From Lachnospiraceae bacterium UBA7205 (GTDB taxonomy: Bacteria; Bacillota; Clostridia; Lachnospirales; Lachnospiraceae): a stretch of DNA of 11,599 bases. Each line of letters opens with the position of its first letter. The first letter of the stretch is position 1. Position numbers and translations under genes: made by a program. Below the pieces are notes generated by a model. That model did not search any database. It saw only the letters and a program-made list of their open reading frames with translations, and was not told the origin of the DNA. This document shows, piece after piece, positions 1-6,815 of the stretch. The stretch lies in assembly GCA_002490665.1 (NCBI GenBank), contig DKUL01000084.1, positions 1,855 to 13,453 on the forward strand, given 5' to 3'.

Positions 1-2741
1 TGGTCATCATATTCGTAGCGGACGGTGCGTCCGAGCACGTCCACGAGCTCCCTGAGCCGCCCGTCCGAGACGGTGACGCCGATGCGGAGCCCGGTAAAGG
101 TGGTAATCCCGCATAATATGCCGTCCTCGTACAGGTACTGCGAGCGGTGTCCCGTGCCGTCCTCCACGCGGACAAGCCTGCCCCCTTCGCCGTAAAAATA
201 TGACATGTGTGTCACAATGTCGCGCATCACGAACAGGTTCTGTCCCTCGTCGTAGGCAAGGCTCAGCTTTCCGCTCCCGCCCTTGTCGTTGCGCCATGTG
301 CCGTCCTTTTTGTGGAAGCCCTCCACGTGTCCGTCCGCGCAGAGCACGCTGCACGCGTCCCCCTTGTACTGCAGGAAGCTCTCCGCGCTGCATGTCCAGC
401 CCTGCCCCAGCAGCCCCGCGCGCGGGTTGACCGACTCGTACCTGCGGCTGACCGTGAAGTCGCCGTCCAGCCCCGGCAGGCGCATGTCCACCGCCGGTAT
501 GTACAGGCTCCCTGTCGCGGCATCCACGGGATCCGCCATGGTCAGCTTGTTCGCGATGTAATTCTGCAGGAGCAGCTTTGCGAGGTTGACCTCCCCTGTT
601 GTGGCAAACGACACAAGCGCGTCAAGCGACACGTCCGCCGCAAGGCGCAGGCGCCCAAGGGTCTTGCAGCTGAGCTTTCCAGCCGACTCAAGTCCCTTGA
701 ACTTGTTCATGATGCCCTGCGACATGCCAGAGCATGCCCCGGTCATACACGCGGACTTGAAGTAAAACTCCCATCCGTTGTTGATGCTGCCGTCATCTAT
801 GTAGTCGCCAATCAGGTTCATGCCGAAATCCAGCGCCATCTCGGTTCCGGCACGCGCCAGTACCTTCTTGAGCGCTGCCATCCCGCCGCCGCCCGTCGCC
901 ACACCTATTACTATACCACAAACCAGGACAGAACCATAGGTCAAAATGTCATAAAGCTGCTGGTTTCCGCCGAGAAGGTCGTCGCGCACAAAGTTGTGGG
1001 ACTTCGAGAAGTCGCCGGCGCTGACTGCCTTCTGGTAGTCCTGCATTCCCTCCTCGACAAGCCCGGCGCCACAGGTGTAGGCAATGGTGCCCGCCACGGC
1101 GCCTGCCACAACGAGTCCCGCACCACAGGTACACACGCCGACCACGGCGATTGCAACCGCACCCGCCACCATGGCGAACAGACCCATTCCGACTTTCTGT
1201 TTTGCCTCCTTTATCTTCTGTTTTTCATATTCCTTTGCGGCATCGTTGATGGCGGTGATGTCAATCCCATCGTTTCTGGAAAGAATTTCGGCAGGAATCT
1301 CAACCGCGTCATGAAGCCTTGCCATGTTTGTGACGAGACCGCCCTTTAAAAATGCCGCCTCCCCAAGGTATGTATAAGTGCTGTCCGGCTTTATCAGGGA
1401 AATGTCCGTGCCGGATCCAAGCGCCACATTTTCCGCAGGCGCGGCACCGTCCTCCCCGCACAGCGGTTTTCCGATATGGATGCTTTTCGCACTGTAGACG
1501 GTAATCTTTTTTGCCTTTAGCTCCAGTACCCCGTCTTTCCCAAGGCTTGCCTGTGTCGTCCCTGTCCCGTCGGCAGTCAGCAGGAGCTTGTCCCCGTCGA
1601 GCTGCATGGCGCTTCCGTCCGGATGCGTATAGCTCTTTACGGATGGGTCGGCAGTCGCCTGCGCATGCCTTGCGCCGCCCGCAGTATTGCGCATACTGTG
1701 CACTGCATACGCGGATGTCTCGTCGTTTTCCGGCAGATAGATGTGGACGGATGTCCCCACCTCGGGCATGCAGTACCATGCGCTGCTCTCCACCGCATAT
1801 GGGAAATACCGTTCTTTCCCCTGCGCATACTGTCCAATTGCGAAATCCGCGCGGATAACGGTATCCTTGACCTCGGTGACCGTCGCGGGCAGATGCAGTC
1901 CCGAATAATGCGGGTTTATCCCGCTGTGCGCCTTGATGCCGTATGGCGGCACGATATCGTAATAACGCTCGACCAGACCGCCGTTTGTTTTTACCTGTAT
2001 GCGTTCCACCACGCCGTCCATCAGTCCGCAGGTCACGGACTGTCCAAGCGGATGCCATTCCTGCGAGCGCACCCGCAGACGCGTGCAGTCCTGCATAAAG
2101 GCAGTCAGCGGAAATACCGCCTCGCGCCGCGCATACTCCTCAAAGCTGACTGCCGTGCGTATGGCACCGTCTGCATCCGCAATTTCCACAGGTTTCCCAC
2201 CCATCAGTCCAAAATGAAAATAGGGGTAATCCTTGCTGCCGTCCGCCACGAGCACTGTGCCGTTTCTACCGGCAAGGCGAACGAGAAACTCCCAGTCCGT
2301 CTCTCCATATTGTAACAGCAGCCCCGGAATCACGGTGTCTGCGTCCATGATATTACAGTATGCCCTGCCGTAAGCTGACGTAAGTTTTTCCGCAATGTCC
2401 GCGTAAGTCATGCTTTCCCCTGTAATCGCAAGCTTTTTCCTGCTGCCGTCCAGCTTCGCCGTGAAGTCGTTCCATACGGTGTGGAGCACTGCCCCCGAAC
2501 GGTCACTCTGCAATTGAATGTGTGCAAGCATTCCGGAAAAAATAATGACTCCCCCATCATATACCCTTATCACATCCGCCGCAGAGCTGCGCGCGGTTAT
2601 CTCCTGTGCCGCATCCGGACTGCACAAAAAGGTCACGCTCAGTCTGCCGTGTGCATTGAGTTCCTCCTCTAGACAGACTGCCTCGACCCCCGATACCTTA
2701 AAGCCTGTCTCAATCTCTAAACTGTCGTGAATGATTCTCAT
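1..2741 (-). CDS. VgrG-like spike fused to transmembrane segments and an Rhs shell (3' end cut by the window)
   Basis: The frame is open from ATG at 2741 to the window edge (913 codons, no stop), so the protein continues to the left. Start: AAGGCGGG lies 7 nt upstream of the ATG. Domains seen in order: a VgrG/gpD-like N-terminus (about 1-230) with the family motif LLLQYGETDWEFLVRLAG near residues 141-158; an OB/spike region (about 230-350) ending in AWYCMPEVGTSVHIYLPEND; a short beta-rich stretch (about 365-440); a long hydrophobic Gly/Ala/Val segment (about 519-561) and a second one (about 596-618); then from about residue 735 an Rhs start of the DUF6531 type (DPVDAATGSLY, SRRYESVNPRAGLLGQGW), followed by YD-type strands. 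Families: VgrG trimers pierce targets, and Rhs shells enclose a C-terminal toxin. Inference: a delivered polymorphic toxin with built-in spike. The toxin tip and any immunity gene lie outside the window. Sampled GC is about 62-72%, higher than the upstream genes. Confidence 0.9.
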   Translation of the reverse strand, partial: MRIIHDSLEIETGFKVSGVEAVCLEEELNAHGRLSVTFLCSPDAAQEITARSSAADVIRVYDGGVIIFSGMLAHIQLQSDRSGAVLHTVWNDFTAKLDGSRKKLAITGESMTYADIAEKLTSAYGRAYCNIMDADTVIPGLLLQYGETDWEFLVRLAGRNGTVLVADGSKDYPYFHFGLMGGKPVEIADADGAIRTAVSFEEYARREAVFPLTAFMQDCTRLRVRSQEWHPLGQSVTCGLMDGVVERIQVKTNGGLVERYYDIVPPYGIKAHSGINPHYSGLHLPATVTEVKDTVIRADFAIGQYAQGKERYFPYAVESSAWYCMPEVGTSVHIYLPENDETSAYAVHSMRNTAGGARHAQATADPSVKSYTHPDGSAMQLDGDKLLLTADGTGTTQASLGKDGVLELKAKKITVYSAKSIHIGKPLCGEDGAAPAENVALGSGTDISLIKPDSTYTYLGEAAFLKGGLVTNMARLHDAVEIPAEILSRNDGIDITAINDAAKEYEKQKIKEAKQKVGMGLFAMVAGAVAIAVVGVCTCGAGLVVAGAVAGTIAYTCGAGLVEEGMQDYQKAVSAGDFSKSHNFVRDDLLGGNQQLYDILTYGSVLVCGIVIGVATGGGGMAALKKVLARAGTEMALDFGMNLIGDYIDDGSINNGWEFYFKSACMTGACSGMSQGIMNKFKGLESAGKLSCKTLGRLRLAADVSLDALVSFATTGEVNLAKLLLQNYIANKLTMADPVDAATGSLYIPAVDMRLPGLDGDFTVSRRYESVNPRAGLLGQGWTCSAESFLQYKGDACSVLCADGHVEGFHKKDGTWRNDKGGSGKLSLAYDEGQNLFVMRDIVTHMSYFYGEGGRLVRVEDGTGHRSQYLYEDGILCGITTFTGLRIGVTVSDGRLRELVDVLGRTVRYEYDD

Positions 2742-2760
2742 ATCAAGTCCCGCCTTTCCT

Positions 2761-3630
2761 TTATTCTGCCTGTCCGCTTGACTGTATGGTTACCGCGCCG
2801 CCGTACATGCACTGGAGCGTACATCTGCCAAGCAGTGCAGGCGCACCGTCCACCAGCACATCATATTTTCCGTCAATCCATCTTGTGCCAAACATCGGCG
2901 TACAGGGTGCGGCACAGCAGGCGGCAAGGCTTTCCGTCTCACTGGTGCACACATCCTTTTTGCTGGTGTCCACGAACAGGTTCAGGAGCTTGTCCGTCCA
3001 CGACTTGCTCTCCTCGCGCACTTCTTCCAGAATCCGCGCCGCCTCCGCCTGCACGGCAGGGTTCTGGGGACTGCGGCAGATACCGAAATTCAGGACATTG
3101 ACATCCGGAATATAGTCATTGACATTGAGCTGCGGAAGTCCGTGTATGCTCTCCCCGTGGCTCAGCGGAACGACAATATAGCTGGGATTGATGGCTTCGT
3201 TGGTGTACGCCTTGTCGCACACAACCATTGCCGTGTGCAGGATATACGATTTGTCAAGCGCATCCCGCATCTCCTGCTCAAGCCGCTCCTGTTCCTCTTT
3301 TTCCGCTTTCTCCTGTGCTTCCTTCGCCGCCTTTTCCTCCGCTTTCCGCTGTTTCTCCTCCTTGGAGGCAAACAAGTCCTTGACGCCCTCCTTTATGTTG
3401 TTAAAATCCTCCTTGAGATAGCCGCCTACCTCCTTTGCCTTGTCCGTCACGGCGTCCACTGTCTCCGAAGCTTTCTGTATCGCACTGTCAATATGGTTGT
3501 CGATTGTCTGCTGTATCCCACAGCTGTCAATTTCATTTTTTAAATTCTGTGCTTTCTCATAAGCGTCGTCCAGTCCGAACTCCACCGCCACGGACTCCAT
3601 CACTGACGACACAACATTTTTCTCAGCCAT
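2761..3630 (-). CDS. DUF4280 PAAR-like spike-tip protein with coiled-coil N-terminal extension
   Basis: 289 aa. The start at 3630 is chosen because an AGGAGGAG site precedes it; a longer frame reaches 3702 but lies inside the upstream gene and has no better site. Residues 1-120 are helical, with a strongly charged Lys/Glu/Ala coiled coil at about 88-122. Residues 128-289 match the DUF4280 pattern: an early Cys (C138), NFGICRSPQNPAV (181-193), CCAAPCTPMF (238-247), a W-DGKYDVLVDGAPAL block (251-266), then C270, C274 and GGAVTI. DUF4280 proteins are PAAR-like caps of VgrG spikes in contractile systems; the many conserved cysteines suggest a metal-bound or disulfide-stabilised tip. The first 8 nt overlap the end of the preceding gene, and the VgrG-Rhs gene starts 19 nt downstream, so tip and effector are made together. 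The 120-residue N-terminal extension is longer than a bare PAAR cap needs and may bind cargo or an adaptor (inference). Confidence 0.85.
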   Translation of the reverse strand: MAEKNVVSSVMESVAVEFGLDDAYEKAQNLKNEIDSCGIQQTIDNHIDSAIQKASETVDAVTDKAKEVGGYLKEDFNNIKEGVKDLFASKEEKQRKAEEKAAKEAQEKAEKEEQERLEQEMRDALDKSYILHTAMVVCDKAYTNEAINPSYIVVPLSHGESIHGLPQLNVNDYIPDVNVLNFGICRSPQNPAVQAEAARILEEVREESKSWTDKLLNLFVDTSKKDVCTSETESLAACCAAPCTPMFGTRWIDGKYDVLVDGAPALLGRCTLQCMYGGAVTIQSSGQAE

Positions 3631-4165
3631 CCGTCTCTCCTCCTTTCCACGATGCCCATTTTTCAGGCATTGTCTCTGTATAACAGATACCGATGCTCCC
3701 AAGTGAAAGGATGCTCTCCGCCACTTCCTCCGTCACAATCAGGTGATGCTTCTGCCAGCCTGTTTCCTTTGCGCGCCCGCATACATAAAAAATGCGCCTG
3801 CCATCACCGAGCTGCCTGTCCAGCTCCTCTGCCGTGGTATGCTCCATATCAATGATTATGGGCATCATCAGTCTGTAAATTTCCTGACGCTTCTGTTTTA
3901 AATCCGTCAGTACAACAATCTTATAAATGACACTTGTGTCATAATATTTCAGGGTCTGAAACAGCCTCTCCGATACCAGCAGCACGGGAGACTGAAACAG
4001 ATCCGGATACTGGATTTTTTCATCCCCATTTACATACATGTTTGTACACCGCTTAAAACTGTCTGCCTGTTCCCTGTCCATCACGATATCCGGACAGTTC
4101 TGAAAGCCCTCTATCGCAACCTGATTCCTGAGCCTTCTGTCCTGTGTCAACTCAAAGTACCGCAT
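3623..4165 (-). CDS. Imm11/DUF1629-like accessory protein (tentative)
   Basis: 180 aa, starting MRYFELTQDRRLRNQ. The start at 4165 follows AGGAGGAG (4180-4173) with 7 nt spacing; the frame extends to 4264, but that part runs through the inserted repeat element and is not likely to be translated. The protein is soluble, with no signal peptide or membrane segment. The block SPVLLVSERLFQTLKYYD (59-76) followed by a hydrophobic strand with VVLTD resembles the Imm11/DUF1629 type, where a short N-terminal part precedes an LVS-L core; a second motif is HHLIVTEEVAESIL (140-153). The resemblance is from memory and the family call is weak. If it is Imm11-like it might be an immunity protein, but its place upstream of the spike tip rather than after the toxin tip favours a structural, adaptor or chaperone role. 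It ends inside the start of the DUF4280 gene (8-nt overlap), so the two are probably translationally coupled. Confidence 0.7.
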   Translation of the reverse strand: MRYFELTQDRRLRNQVAIEGFQNCPDIVMDREQADSFKRCTNMYVNGDEKIQYPDLFQSPVLLVSERLFQTLKYYDTSVIYKIVVLTDLKQKRQEIYRLMMPIIIDMEHTTAEELDRQLGDGRRIFYVCGRAKETGWQKHHLIVTEEVAESILSLGSIGICYTETMPEKWASWKGGETDG

Positions 4166-4172
4166 TTTTACG

Positions 4173-4180
4173 CTCCTCCT
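4173..4180 (-). promoter_or_regulatory. Shine-Dalgarno of the 180-aa gene; also left copy of the 8-bp target duplication
   Basis: On the minus strand this reads AGGAGGAG, 7 nt before the ATG at 4165. The same 8 bases recur at 4319-4326, directly on the other side of the 138-bp inserted element. The duplication means the insertion left a working ribosome binding site in place for the downstream gene. Confidence 0.75.
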
Positions 4181-4318
4181 GTTACAGTTCAGCCTTCGGC
4201 TTCCTGTTACAAGCATCAAGCCATGCAAAAACCACTTCGTGGTGGCTTGATGCACCTCAACCACTACGCTGTTTCACGGACTTTGCAGCAAGTGCAAAGT
4301 CCTGGACTGATCTGTTAC
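4181..4318. mobile_element. 138-bp MITE-like element with terminal inverted repeats
   Basis: The left end reads GTTACAGTTCAGCC (4181-4194); the right end, read on the other strand, is GTAACAGATCAGTCC (4318-4304), an imperfect inverted repeat. Directly outside both ends is CTCCTCCT (4173-4180 and 4319-4326), an 8-bp direct repeat as expected of a target duplication. Inside are two palindromes: GCATCAAGCCA/TGGCTTGATGC (4213-4223, 4243-4253) and GGACTTTGCA/TGCAAAGTCC (4278-4287, 4293-4302). The right 45 bp align to 11538-11583 in opposite orientation (42 of 46 columns identical by eye), so this is a dispersed repeat. It carries no transposase, so it would be non-autonomous. A GTAA terminus with an 8-bp duplication fits IS66-family ends (known for that family), but the parent element is an inference. 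The duplicated bases are low-complexity, which tempers the call. Confidence 0.75.
4213..4253. repeat. Nested hairpin inside the inserted element
   Basis: The outer arms GCATCAAGCCA and TGGCTTGATGC are a perfect 11-bp inverted repeat. Between them, ACCAC-TTC-GTGGT forms a small inner stem that shares one base with the right outer arm. In transcript sense (minus strand) the inner stem is followed by five T residues, so it looks like a very weak intrinsic terminator. Its 5-bp stem makes real termination doubtful; the outer stem is the more stable structure. Confidence 0.55.
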
Positions 4319-5425
4319 CTCCTCCTCTAAAACATAAACATACTCACTCTGCTCCTCCGTGAGCGCCAGTTTATCCGCATCCTTGTAATGCACATAGACA
4401 TCCTGCAAAACAGCGCCTGTAAAATCAATGTTTTCCATGGATGCCAGCCGCAGGTCAACCCTTGTCAGCGTGGCATTCTGAAAGCTGCACTCCTCAAGTA
4501 CGGAGCCATAAAATGACACATCTGTCAGAACTGCACCGTCAAACTTCCCCTTCCGGAGCTTCATGTCCTCGAAAGCCGTGTTGACAATCTGTGCGCCGCC
4601 AAAATCCATCTGATAACCGTCCGCCTGATTCCAGTTACATCCGTAAAACATGCATTGGGGGAACTGGCACCACTGCGCGGACGCCTTTACAAACAGCGAC
4701 TGCCCAAAAACGCACGCCGCAAAACTGACACGTTTCAGCGCGCTGCCTTTCATATTGAGAAATGCAAAATTTTTTCCGGATATCTCCGTATCGGAAACGC
4801 TGCTCTCCACAAACGACCGGAACAGGTTGTTATCTTTGAGCTCCGCCTGAAATTCTTTTGTGCCTTTCCGCTTCTTATCCATATAAAATAATGTCTCCGC
4901 CTGCTCACGGTATGCTCCCCACAGAATGCGGTATGGAACGGTAAATGAAAGCCCCTGCGTTTCGGCCCACTCATCAAACAGTGCAAAATGGTTTCTCACA
5001 CGCACTGCCTGTTCCGAAAAGCATTTGACAAAATGCTCGCAGACAAGGTTGCGGACATCGTAATCCGTGACTGCCCCCATGTACACGGAAAGCTCCTTTG
5101 CAAGGCGCAGCGCTGCCTCCGCAAACGGCTCATAGAGGTATTGTGCATCCACTTCGGACTGCCAGTGGCGCTCGTCGAGGTACCAGTTCTCGTTATACCC
5201 GCAGACGATAATCCTGCTTTTGCCCTGATACACGTCTGTCCGCATCACCTGAATCTGTATGATGCGCACGGAATCGGGTCTGTCCATTGTCCCAATCGCA
5301 CTGTATACTGCCGCGACAAGCGCATCAAGGTGCAGCTCCAGCTGTTCTGTAAAATGCTGTGTGAGCATTTGTTTCTCTGCCTCAAAGCACTCCCTGAGTT
5401 TTTCAAGGGCTGTTTTTCTGTCCAT
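4274..5425 (-). CDS. Pentapeptide-repeat protein of the injection-system operon
   Basis: 383 aa. The start follows AGGAGGGG with normal spacing, 14 nt after the VgrG-like gene. The N-terminal half (1-210) is of unknown fold, begins with a charged helix (about 1-30) and contains RIIVCGYNENWYLDERHWQS (71-90). Residues about 215-347 form a pentapeptide-repeat right-handed beta-helix, with every fifth position hydrophobic or aromatic (SGKNFAFLNMKG, GKFDGAVLTDVSFYGSVLEE, VDLRLASMENIDFTGAVLQD). Such helices are protein-binding scaffolds. The gene lies between a VgrG and the tip/effector genes, which suggests an accessory tip or cargo-loading role (inference); a DNA-gyrase-protecting role is not supported by context. 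Odd: the last 14 residues (VTDQSRTLHLLQSP) and the stop codon are read from the inserted mobile element, so the native C-terminus has been replaced. Without the insertion the protein would end LEEERKNAVL after 375 residues. Confidence 0.85.
   Translation of the reverse strand: MDRKTALEKLRECFEAEKQMLTQHFTEQLELHLDALVAAVYSAIGTMDRPDSVRIIQIQVMRTDVYQGKSRIIVCGYNENWYLDERHWQSEVDAQYLYEPFAEAALRLAKELSVYMGAVTDYDVRNLVCEHFVKCFSEQAVRVRNHFALFDEWAETQGLSFTVPYRILWGAYREQAETLFYMDKKRKGTKEFQAELKDNNLFRSFVESSVSDTEISGKNFAFLNMKGSALKRVSFAACVFGQSLFVKASAQWCQFPQCMFYGCNWNQADGYQMDFGGAQIVNTAFEDMKLRKGKFDGAVLTDVSFYGSVLEECSFQNATLTRVDLRLASMENIDFTGAVLQDVYVHYKDADKLALTEEQSEYVYVLEEEVTDQSRTLHLLQSP
4319..4326. repeat. Right copy of the 8-bp target duplication
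   Basis: CTCCTCCT here matches 4173-4180 exactly and abuts the outer end of the element's right inverted repeat. On the coding strand it reads AGGAGGAG and, with the preceding G, encodes Glu-Glu-Glu (residues 367-369) of the pentapeptide protein. Before insertion this stretch would have served both as the end of that gene and as the Shine-Dalgarno of the next one. Confidence 0.7.
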
Positions 5426-5439
5426 AGCTTCCCCTCCTT

Positions 5440-6792
5440 TTATTCATTCTCACTATTGATGTTGACCTGGCCGCCGAGCTGTCTGATTTCTCCCTCCTCA
5501 TTGAGGAGCAGCTCCCCTGTCGTGTCTGCCTTGATGTCAATTGTCTTTGATGCCTGCATCTCGATGTTCTGCTCCGCGACAAGCTGTATCGTATCCTCCG
5601 CTATCAAGCGAAGTTCCTTTCTGGCTGAGAGCGCCACTTTGCCCGCAGTGTCCATACCAAGCACGGATGCGTTTCCGCCACCGTCCGCGCGGATGCTGTC
5701 CGGTGTAAGCTTCAGCTCCTTGCCACTCGGGTTTCGCATATATTTGGTATTTGTGTCGGACATCCTGTCCTCTGTGTCATCCTCACCGGTGTAGGTACTG
5801 ACAGCGCTCACGGCAAACGCCCCTGTCTCCTCCCATCCGGGAATGCATACTTTCACACAGTCTCCCTCCTCGGGCATATAGTACCAGCCGCTCCCATCCG
5901 ATGCACTCTGCATGGTGGAAAACGGAAACCAGTAGGCGGTGTCCAGCGGCTGCTGTGCATCCACATTCAGGTGTACCTTGACCTTTTCGCCCTGCACCGC
6001 GATGATTTTCCCTTCAAGAGCCGCTCCTGCCATGTCATACAGCTCGACTGGCTCACAGGTAATATCCTCTGCCCGCATTGCCCTGTAGACGGCGTGAAAC
6101 CCTGCCTTGTCCATGGTGCACGTAAGCGCATGGATATACAGCTTCTGACCGCCATGGCGGATGGCATCCCCCACTGTCAGAAATGTGTCACTGTCGAGCA
6201 CATATGTCGTCCGCTCCTTTTCCATGTCCTTTTCCATGCGCTCGCGCAGGACATGAATCTCCTTTTCCGGTCGTGCGGTGTCGATTCCGCACAATACCAA
6301 ATCCGGGTTTCCTGTCATGTCCGGATAAATGCACTGGCTGTTTTTTGCCGCCATTCGCCGTATAAACGCCCAGTCTGTCTCCATGTACTGCAAGGCAATT
6401 GTGCCCATTGGATTGTCCTGTGGATAGTACATACAGCTTGTCTTTGTCCCGATGATTTCCCCGCATGTCATTGTGGTGTCCTGATAGGACATTGTCCTCT
6501 GCTCCTTGTCCAGACGGATGCTGCCGCTCATTGCGGTAAGCTCCAGAAGGGCGTAATCCTTCTGTATTTTGCACACTGCCTTCTCCACGACGCCGTGAAA
6601 AAGGACGGTACTTCCCTCCGTGAGGATAAGCGGTTCCTGCGCCTCTGCAAGCGACACATAGCGCTGTGCCTTGTCACAGGCGACGATACAGGCCAGCTTC
6701 AGCGCCGCGTGGCGGTTTACCCCCGCCGCGATTTCCATGTCCAGAATGGTGGCTGTATCCACGCAGGATACATGCAGCTTTCCAATTTCCAT
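5440..6792 (-). CDS. VgrG-like spike protein (450 aa)
   Basis: The start at 6792 follows GGAGA with about 8 nt spacing. Residues 1-150 are the gpD/gp27-like ring part with the VgrG motif ALQYMETDWAFIRRMAAKN (133-151). A mid-section contains a charged helix (about 177-195). The OB-type domain follows (about 250-335), ending in SDGSGWYYMPEEGDCVKVCI (298-317). The C-terminus (about 355-450) is a run of short beta repeats (GKVALSARKELRLIAEDTIQ, NIEMQASKTIDIKAD) as in the gp5/VgrG beta-prism spike. Length suits a spike protein without a fused effector. Known role: trimeric spike at the tip of a contractile tail. It lies 23 nt after the DcrB-like gene and 14 nt before the pentapeptide gene. Together with the 456-aa protein and the VgrG-Rhs fusion it makes three divergent spike proteins in one operon. 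The VgrG-like call is firm; the exact system type is not. Confidence 0.9.
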   Translation of the reverse strand: MEIGKLHVSCVDTATILDMEIAAGVNRHAALKLACIVACDKAQRYVSLAEAQEPLILTEGSTVLFHGVVEKAVCKIQKDYALLELTAMSGSIRLDKEQRTMSYQDTTMTCGEIIGTKTSCMYYPQDNPMGTIALQYMETDWAFIRRMAAKNSQCIYPDMTGNPDLVLCGIDTARPEKEIHVLRERMEKDMEKERTTYVLDSDTFLTVGDAIRHGGQKLYIHALTCTMDKAGFHAVYRAMRAEDITCEPVELYDMAGAALEGKIIAVQGEKVKVHLNVDAQQPLDTAYWFPFSTMQSASDGSGWYYMPEEGDCVKVCIPGWEETGAFAVSAVSTYTGEDDTEDRMSDTNTKYMRNPSGKELKLTPDSIRADGGGNASVLGMDTAGKVALSARKELRLIAEDTIQLVAEQNIEMQASKTIDIKADTTGELLLNEEGEIRQLGGQVNINSENE

Positions 6793-6815
6793 TTTCCGTT
6801 GTCTCCTCTCCTGGT

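Noticed and set aside
207..1349. Long plus-strand reading frame (380 codons) in the left part
   Set aside because: It lies antisense to the VgrG-Rhs gene, which has clear domain motifs; the translation is rich in Arg, His, Val and Cys with no recognisable domain, and no good ribosome site precedes it. High GC makes such shadow frames common.
1309..2058. Minus-strand frame of 249 codons
   Set aside because: It is an offset frame of the VgrG-Rhs gene, full of Arg and Gly, whereas the true frame is open across the same region and encodes the spike OB motif.
4166..4264. Longer N-terminus for the 180-aa protein
   Set aside because: The extra codons come from the inserted element; the AGGAGGAG site and the sensible protein start are at 4165.
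4278..4302. Intrinsic terminator in the GGACTTTGCA palindrome
   Set aside because: The hairpin is perfect but is not followed by a T-run on either strand, and it is part of a dispersed repeat, so it is better explained as the element's internal palindrome.
4274..5425. Qnr-like (gyrase-protecting) function for the pentapeptide protein
   Set aside because: The repeat block is short and joined to an unrelated 210-residue N-terminal part, and the neighbours are all injection-system genes.
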